Below are positions 62,535 through 64,000 of a DNA stretch of 64,000 nt, piece by piece. The notes beneath the pieces are model-generated. The model had not been told where the DNA came from, ran no database searches, and saw nothing but the letters and a program-made list of their open reading frames with translations. Position numbers and translations under genes: made by a program. This DNA comes from Halarcobacter sp. (GTDB lineage: Bacteria; Campylobacterota; Campylobacteria; Campylobacterales; Arcobacteraceae). The stretch's first letter is position 1. The number at the start of each line of letters is the position of its first letter. The stretch spans positions 1,398,680 to 1,462,679 of the forward strand of contig NZ_OY781470.1 of the NCBI RefSeq assembly GCF_963676935.1. Reading direction: 5' to 3'.

Positions 62535-64000
62535 TTAAATCCCATTTGAAGCCAATTCTATACGATCTTTTTTAACTTTAAGTACTTTAACTTCAATATT
62601 ATCATCTACCTTTAAAACATCTTCAACTCTTTTTACTCTTTCTTTAGAAATTTTAGAGATATGTAATAAACCTTCCCCACCTTTTGGTAACTCTATAAAA
62701 GCACCAAAATCAGCAATTCTTACAACTTTCCCAGTTAATACTTCATCTATTTCATATAATTTTTCAAAATCTATATTCTTTTTATTGTCTCTTCTTGAGT
62801 TTGCATTATTTGAAATTGATTTAATATGTTCACAAGCATCTAATACATTTTGCTTATTTTCCCCACTAACTTTTACATTACCACTATCTCTATCTAAATC
62901 GATAGAAACTGAGAATTTTTCAATAATTTCTTTAATAGTTGAACCAGCTTTTCCAATAACAACCATAATCTTACTTGGATCAATAGCAAATTGCTCAACC
63001 AATGGTAAAGCCTCACTTGGAACAATTTCAGCCGCAGCTTCTTCCATAATTCCTAATATATGCTCTCTTCCCTCTTTTGCTTGATATAAAGCTTCTTTTA
63101 AAACTGATAATTCAATTCCACCTAATTTTATATCCATTTGTAGAGCAGTAATCCCCTCTGTTGTTCCTGCAACTTTAAAATCCATATCACCATCATGATC
63201 TTCTAATCCCATAATATCAGTTAATACAGAATAATTATCACCTTCTACAACCATACCCATAGCTACACCAGCTACTAAATTAGAAATAGGAACACCAGCT
63301 GCTTTTAAAGCTAATGAACCTCCACAAACTGTTGCCATAGATGATGAACCATTTGATTCTAAAATCTCTGAAACTAATCTTACTGTTTCATCAAAATCTT
63401 TATCAATTGTTGATTCTAAAGCTTTTTTAGCTAAATTTCCATGTCCTAATTCTCTTCTTCCAACACCAAACATAGGTTTTGCTTCTCCAACAGAAAAACC
63501 AGGGAAATTATAATGAACCATAAAGTTTTCAGTTCTTGTAGATTTTTCAGTTAAAACCTCATACATCTGTCCATCTTTTGAACCAGCTAATGTACCAACA
63601 ACTAAAGCTTGTGTTTCACCTCTAGTAAATAAACAAGATGAGTGAGTAGAAGGTAAAATATTAGTATCTATTGTAATAGGTCTAACATCTTTTAAACCTC
63701 TTCCATCAGCTCTAACTTTATCATTTACAATCATAGCTCTTACTACATCTCTTTTTACTATAGAAACAGCTTCGTAGATAGTAGCAAACTCAATCTCATT
63801 TTCTGTACAAAATTCATCTTTAAATATTTTTTTGGCTAAATCTTTTAATTCTGTAGCTCTTTCACTTTTTGCTAATTTTTGTAAAGCAAATTTAATATCT
63901 TCAAAATATTTTTCTCTTACATAATCAATTACTTTTGTATCAATAGTAAATTCTACTAATTCTACATCTTTAATCTCTTTTGAAATTGATTCAAATCCAA
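62535..64000 (-). CDS. pnp: Polynucleotide phosphorylase (3' part; 5' end outside the window)
   Basis: PNPase degrades mRNA 3'-5' phosphorolytically. The frame is open to the window edge; about 488 residues are seen. They contain the end of the first RNase PH domain (partial), the second RNase PH domain ([40 protein letters not shown]), the KH domain ([18 protein letters not shown]) and a C-terminal S1 domain ([18 protein letters not shown]). It is on the same strand as, and upstream of, the che operon, with an AT-rich gap of 77 bases between. Confidence 0.95.
   Translation of the reverse strand, partial: GFESISKEIKDVELVEFTIDTKVIDYVREKYFEDIKFALQKLAKSERATELKDLAKKIFKDEFCTENEIEFATIYEAVSIVKRDVVRAMIVNDKVRADGRGLKDVRPITIDTNILPSTHSSCLFTRGETQALVVGTLAGSKDGQMYEVLTEKSTRTENFMVHYNFPGFSVGEAKPMFGVGRRELGHGNLAKKALESTIDKDFDETVRLVSEILESNGSSSMATVCGGSLALKAAGVPISNLVAGVAMGMVVEGDNYSVLTDIMGLEDHDGDMDFKVAGTTEGITALQMDIKLGGIELSVLKEALYQAKEGREHILGIMEEAAAEIVPSEALPLVEQFAIDPSKIMVVIGKAGSTIKEIIEKFSVSIDLDRDSGNVKVSGENKQNVLDACEHIKSISNNANSRRDNKKNIDFEKLYEIDEVLTGKVVRIADFGAFIELPKGGEGLLHISKISKERVKRVEDVLKVDDNIEVKVLKVKKDRIELASNGI

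Noticed and set aside
62512-62536. AT-only dyad (AAATATTAAA/TTTAATATTT) after pnp as a terminator
   Set aside because: The stem has no G-C pairs and such dyads are frequent in DNA of this composition.

Overview
The window is a low-GC chromosomal segment from a member of the Campylobacterota, most likely an Arcobacter-type bacterium. The evidence is the strongly AT-rich coding DNA, the DnaA partner HobA, the futalosine-pathway enzyme MqnC, a XerH-type single recombinase with a nearby dif-like site, histidine kinases with a WRQPL-type H box, and gene order recalled from Campylobacter jejuni and Helicobacter pylori (metG-fbp-mobB-slt-yggT-gltX; bamA-mqnC-M16; lysC-hobA-holB-folP). I see no phage, insertion sequence, CRISPR array or integron. 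This is core chromosome with a few lineage-specific insertions.

Layout. 1-8.4 kb: two-component and PAS signalling genes interleaved with kdsB (LPS Kdo activation) and polA. 8.4-12.8 kb: minus-strand operon argF-hemN-(FeS reductase)-lgt. 13-17.8 kb: anaerobic ribonucleotide reductase, with its glycyl-radical domain encoded as a separate 52-residue ORF, then nrdG and a convergent kinase/regulator pair. 17.8-20.6 kb: hemB, then ribA-rsmG and two small genes. 20.7-23.2 kb: two membrane proteins resembling the cytochrome bd superfamily, the first with a C-terminal heme c domain. 23.3-26.3 kb: glyS, a small lipoprotein and four tRNA genes (Thr, Met, fMet, Gln). 26.4-33 kb: ribB, then the operon oadG-oadA-oadB-pckA (sodium-pumping oxaloacetate decarboxylase plus PEP carboxykinase). 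33.4-46.7 kb: an S24-type self-cleaving repressor with a clear promoter/operator, then a long minus-strand block with a Mur-ligase-like protein, metG, fbp, mobB, slt, yggT, a GluRS paralogue that has lost both class I signatures, an M16-like protein lacking its zinc ligands, mqnC and bamA. 46.8-56.2 kb: tyrA, folP-holB-hobA-lysC-rppH, and hemW-prmC-prlC with two unknown acidic genes. 56.2-57.4 kb: xerH and a dif-like site. 57.4-62.5 kb: chemotaxis operon cheY-cheA-cheR-cheD-cheB. 62.5 kb to the end: the 3' part of pnp.

Together the genes fit a flexible, motile microaerobe. It makes heme (hemB, hemN), menaquinone (mqnC) and deoxynucleotides without oxygen (nrdD/G). It links the C4/C3 node to a sodium gradient (oad, pckA), runs gluconeogenesis (pckA, fbp), and senses its surroundings through many PAS kinases and chemotaxis.

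The points most worth following up are the split class III ribonucleotide reductase (15.06-15.24 kb), the GluRS-like protein without HIGH or KMSKS (40.8-42.1 kb), the heme-c-bearing bd-like pair (20.7-23.2 kb), the S24 repressor and its operator (33.3-34.0 kb), and the xerH-adjacent dif candidate (57.3 kb).
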